From the NCBI GenBank assembly GCA_964460345.1, contig CAYWRO010000025.1:1-46960 (forward strand): 46,960 bases of DNA, in the 5' to 3' direction. The notes under the pieces are model-generated. The model made no database searches. It was not told where the DNA came from and saw only the letters and a list, made by a program, of their open reading frames with translations. Source of the DNA: CAYWRO01 sp964460345 (GTDB taxonomy: Bacteria > Planctomycetota > Phycisphaerae > Phycisphaerales > UBA1924). Numbering within the stretch: position 1 is the stretch's first letter; the number at the start of each line of letters is the position of its first letter. Below are positions 43,355 to 46,960 of this stretch, one piece after another. The translations under genes and the position numbers were made by a program.

Positions 43355-44533
43355 TTACCCCCTTGTGCGCTGGCGTTTGGTGGTACGTTTGCGGCCGCGG
43401 CCGTTTGCGGCAGCCGAGGCGGAGCGAGCCGGCTTCTCGAGCGCGGTCAGCGGTGTGAAGCCGACTTCATCCCCGGGCGCGGCCTCGAGCAGTTTGAGCG
43501 AGGCCCGATCGAGACCGATGCGCCCGGCGCGATCGAGTTTAAAGCCGGTTTCGATCGCACGGAACTCCCCATCGGCGTCCAGCACGCTGACGATCCCGGT
43601 CTGGTCCGCCTGGTTGACGCGTATCGGTTCGCCGAGCGGGGCGCGGCGGGTGTCGCGGACCGTGCGGATGTCATCGGTCTCCGCTTCCAGGTGCGGGCCG
43701 CCGTCGAAGGGATCGATGCGGTTGAGGTACTTGAAGCCGAGGCGCTCGAGCATCTTGCGCGCGGGGACGGTCTCCGGGCCGACCTGCCCCACCACGGAGC
43801 GGGCGACGGCGGGCAGCAGCGAGAGATAAATCTCATTATGCGGGAGCAGGGAGATCATGAACTCCTTGCTGTGCTGGCAGAAGCGGTCGGCCTCTTCGTA
43901 GGAGAGATTGATGAAGCGGCGGCCGAGGTACTCCCAGAGCGTGTTGTGTCCATCGGGCGTGATGGGCGCCATCATCTCCGCGAGCACCTGGTCGGCGAAG
44001 AACGAGCGGTGCAGGCCCATGAAGTGGAACCGCACCAGCGAGAGCAGCCGCCCGAGCTTTTTCTTGTGGCCGCGGTAGGAGGGCTGCAGGATGAGGCCGC
44101 CGATCTCCGTCGGCCCGCGTTCATCCAGGTGCAGCTTGGCGACCATGTGCGTCGCGCCGGTCTGGAGCGTGGTGGAGAACTTCTCCACCTTTCTCAGGCT
44201 GAAGGAGATGTTCGGATGCCCGGGCCCGCCCATGCGGGAGATCACCTGGCTGGTGCCGAGCACGCTGCCGGATTCGGCGTCCTCCAGCACGAACATGAAC
44301 ATGTTGGAGGATGCGGTGATGCTCGCGAGGCCCTGATCGGTCGAGCCGTTGCGGCGGCTCCGCTCCGCGACCCTGGGCGCGGCCTCCGCCGCGGCCATGA
44401 AGCTCTGCCGGCTGCGAAGGATTTTGCTCGAAATCAGTTCGCGATCGGCGGGGAGATTGATGAAGTGGACCATCTTGGCCAGCTTCAGGAGGGTGCCGGC
44501 GTCCTCGACCTTGGCTCGTCTGATGAGATACAC
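43355..44533 (-). CDS. astA: Arginine N-succinyltransferase
   Basis: 392 residues, longer than the usual ~340 through a basic tail (GRGRKRTTKRQRTRG). AstA features: YLIRRAKVEDAGTLLKLAK, GPGHPNISFSLRKVEKFS, EIGGLILQPSYRG, LGRLLSLVRFHFMGLHRSFF, PDGHNTLWEYLGRRFINLSY and LPHNEIYLSLLP. It transfers succinyl from succinyl-CoA to the alpha-amino group of arginine, the first step of the AST pathway. The start is GTG with TGGAG five bases before it. It lies between the aminotransferase and astD on one strand. Confidence 0.92.
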   Translation of the reverse strand: MYLIRRAKVEDAGTLLKLAKMVHFINLPADRELISSKILRSRQSFMAAAEAAPRVAERSRRNGSTDQGLASITASSNMFMFVLEDAESGSVLGTSQVISRMGGPGHPNISFSLRKVEKFSTTLQTGATHMVAKLHLDERGPTEIGGLILQPSYRGHKKKLGRLLSLVRFHFMGLHRSFFADQVLAEMMAPITPDGHNTLWEYLGRRFINLSYEEADRFCQHSKEFMISLLPHNEIYLSLLPAVARSVVGQVGPETVPARKMLERLGFKYLNRIDPFDGGPHLEAETDDIRTVRDTRRAPLGEPIRVNQADQTGIVSVLDADGEFRAIETGFKLDRAGRIGLDRASLKLLEAAPGDEVGFTPLTALEKPARSASAAANGRGRKRTTKRQRTRG

Positions 44534-44596
44534 AATCGCTCCAGCGAGGGAACTCCCGTCGGGCGGCCGCGTGAGGCCGCCGGCGGGAAGGGGATG

Positions 44597-46075
44597 TCAC
44601 TTGCTCTTCTGCTCGGCGGCGACCGTCGCCATGGCCTTCTCGACGACTGCAAAGACGCGCGGCCAGTCGCTTTCCTTGAAGACGGGCAAGGGCGGAAGCA
44701 TGCGGACGTGGAAGGGGCTGTGGCCGCAATAGAAGGCGATGACGCCTTCATCGAACATCACCTGGCAGAGCCGCCAGATCGCGTCCTTCTTTCCGCCGAA
44801 GGGCGTGAAGCGCATCATGCCGCCGGCGCCGCCGCAGACATCCTTCACGCCCGCCACCTTCGGGAACCACTCCGGATGCTTCCCGGCGATCGCGCGCACC
44901 TGCTCGCAGAAGGCCGCGTGATGCTTCGCGTGCGCGCCATTCGGGCCGTAGCCGTCGCCCTCGGCGAGCCGCTCGATGATGCGCCGTCCGATGCGGAAGG
45001 TGACGCCTTCCCCCGTAAAGGTGCCCGACAGCAGGCCCGGCTTCGGCGCGTACTCGTCGGTGTAGAGCGTCGCGCACGCCTGCGTCATCTTGCCGACGCA
45101 CAGGACGTCGATGTACTCGCCGAGATCCAGCTTTTCGAAGGCGAACATCGTCTCCGTGCGGCCGAAGGTCTGGATCTCATCGGCCCACACGCCGATGCCG
45201 TTCGCCTTGCACACGTCCATCAGGGCCGTGAAGAACTCGCGCGGGGCGACGTTGAAGCCGCCTTCGCCCTGGATCAGCTCGAAGATGAACGCCGCGTGCT
45301 GCTTCGGGTAGCGGGCGATGTACTCTTCGAGCTGCCTCACCGCCCCCTCGATGTACTTCCCGACGCCCACCTGCTCCGCCTCGACTTCGCTATAAAAGGG
45401 CATGTAGTCGACGAGCGTCGTGAGCGGGATCCCGACGCGGTTCGCCGCGGCGTCGCCGATCTGCGCCATCGCCACGGTGCGGCCCATGAAGCAATCCTTG
45501 AAGGCGATGACGCGGCTGGCGGGGGCGTTCTTCTGATAGCACACCTTCAGCGCGTTCTCATTGGCCAGCGCGCCGCCCGTGCTCAAAAAGCACTGGCTGA
45601 GCTTGCTCTTCCTGCCCGCCTGGGCCAGGAGCGTTTCGGCGAAGGCGTACGCCTCGAAGTTGGACTGCAGGTTGCCGTGCTTGAGCGTGTCGTCGAGCGA
45701 CGCCTCCAGCGAGGCGCGGATCAACTCGGCGTCGGAGTGCCCGAAGAAGTGCACGCCGATCCCCGTGATCATGTCCCACTTGACGCTCCCGTCCAGCAGT
45801 TCCACCAGCGCGCCGTTGCCGATCCCGCTGCCGATGTACGGATACAAGAGCGGCCGCCCGCGCGTCGCCGCAGCGCGGTCCATGAACTGTTTGTAGCTCT
45901 CTTTCAGCTCCGGCCTCGGCGGACGCACATCCGTGAGCTGCGCGCTCACCGCCGCAACGCGCTCGACGATCGTGTCGATCGCCCCAACGATCTGTTCATC
46001 GGCGAGCAGCGACTCACCCAGCGTGGCCGCGGCCTCGGCGGCGGCCGGCGAAGACGAAAGAGAAGAACGGGACAT
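44597..46075 (-). CDS. Class III PLP-dependent aminotransferase, AstC-position enzyme (lysine 6-aminotransferase-like)
   Basis: 492 residues, against about 400 for AstC, with ~60 extra N-terminal residues. Motifs: GIGVHFFGHSDAEL, LSTGGALANENALKV, ELIQGEGGFNVA, WADEIQTFGRTE (PLP Asp) and CVGKMTQACATL, whose K329 is the expected Schiff-base lysine. GKMTQ resembles the GKKTQ of L-lysine 6-aminotransferases more than the KALGGG of AstC/ArgD. By position it should convert succinylornithine to succinylglutamate semialdehyde, but lysine or ornithine are possible substrates. It starts three bases after the M20 gene stop. Confidence 0.82.
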   Translation of the reverse strand: MSRSSLSSSPAAAEAAATLGESLLADEQIVGAIDTIVERVAAVSAQLTDVRPPRPELKESYKQFMDRAAATRGRPLLYPYIGSGIGNGALVELLDGSVKWDMITGIGVHFFGHSDAELIRASLEASLDDTLKHGNLQSNFEAYAFAETLLAQAGRKSKLSQCFLSTGGALANENALKVCYQKNAPASRVIAFKDCFMGRTVAMAQIGDAAANRVGIPLTTLVDYMPFYSEVEAEQVGVGKYIEGAVRQLEEYIARYPKQHAAFIFELIQGEGGFNVAPREFFTALMDVCKANGIGVWADEIQTFGRTETMFAFEKLDLGEYIDVLCVGKMTQACATLYTDEYAPKPGLLSGTFTGEGVTFRIGRRIIERLAEGDGYGPNGAHAKHHAAFCEQVRAIAGKHPEWFPKVAGVKDVCGGAGGMMRFTPFGGKKDAIWRLCQVMFDEGVIAFYCGHSPFHVRMLPPLPVFKESDWPRVFAVVEKAMATVAAEQKSK

Positions 46076-46078
46076 CGC

Positions 46079-46960
<882 letters not shown>

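Overview
The window looks like a piece of a high-GC planctomycete chromosome, most likely class Phycisphaerae. This is inferred from gene content, not from a marker gene. The pointers are a prepilin with GFTLIELLVVIAIIALL plus an H-X9-DG motif, a C-terminal CxxCGYDLxGL...CPECG zinc ribbon on a membrane protein, hpnC-hpnD-hpnE squalene genes, and a secreted sugar isomerase beside a nucleoside-type transporter. A run of ten Ns (3815-3824) flanked by G/C-only sequence and a poly-G end (from about 46917) mark it as a draft contig. No rRNA, tRNA, IS element, prophage or CRISPR array was recognised.

Layout. 1-4781: Tat-exported sugar isomerase family protein (-), MFS transporter (+), and a large membrane protein broken by the assembly gap. 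4985-6040: rpsL-rpsG followed directly by a strong terminator. 6048-8421: endonuclease/phosphatase family protein and cardiolipin synthase-like phospholipase D. 8429-18386: a nitrogen-oxide island. An Rrf2 regulator and a hemerythrin protein read left, while ric, a second hemerythrin protein, a diheme cytochrome c, clade II nosZ, a NosB-like membrane protein and nosDFYL read right. The divergent promoters between rrf2 and ric overlap and carry two dyads. 18387-20536: repeat-rich DNA with four exact 168-bp tandem units, a 21-bp x9 array, a fibronectin-III-like protein gene, and a heptamer-built palindrome. 20537-24703: hpnC (interrupted in frame by a four-copy 63-bp heptamer repeat), hpnD, hpnE and acpS. 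24706-28347: an esterase, a class I glutamine amidotransferase-like hydrolase, a two-domain TlpA-like thioredoxin and an H-X9-DG prepilin. 28875-34511: M20 dipeptidase, fabI, a small charged protein, a winged-helix regulator translationally coupled to a membrane protein, and a truncated hemoglobin. 34629-37768: aspS, a single-domain globin and an HU protein with a lysine-rich tail. 37956-41795: guanine deaminase, a double zinc-ribbon protein, an arginase/agmatinase-family ureohydrolase and a zinc-ribbon membrane protein. 41792-end: a left-reading operon of an M20 hydrolase (5' end missing), a class III aminotransferase, astA and astD.

How the genes work together. The nos island encodes N2O reduction (NosZ, its copper/maturation factors NosDFYL, and a diheme electron donor) beside NO-stress repair (RIC, hemerythrins, Rrf2 sensor). 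Two globins elsewhere may add O2/NO handling. HpnCDE make squalene. The ast-type operon plus the nearby ureohydrolase may form a variant arginine succinyltransferase route that lacks recognisable astB and astE.

The least ordinary signal is the repeat DNA. Every tandem array of note has a period that is a multiple of seven (7, 21, 63, 168 bp). Several arrays are arranged as palindromes, and one sits in frame inside a conserved biosynthetic gene. All functional statements are by eye; no searches were run.
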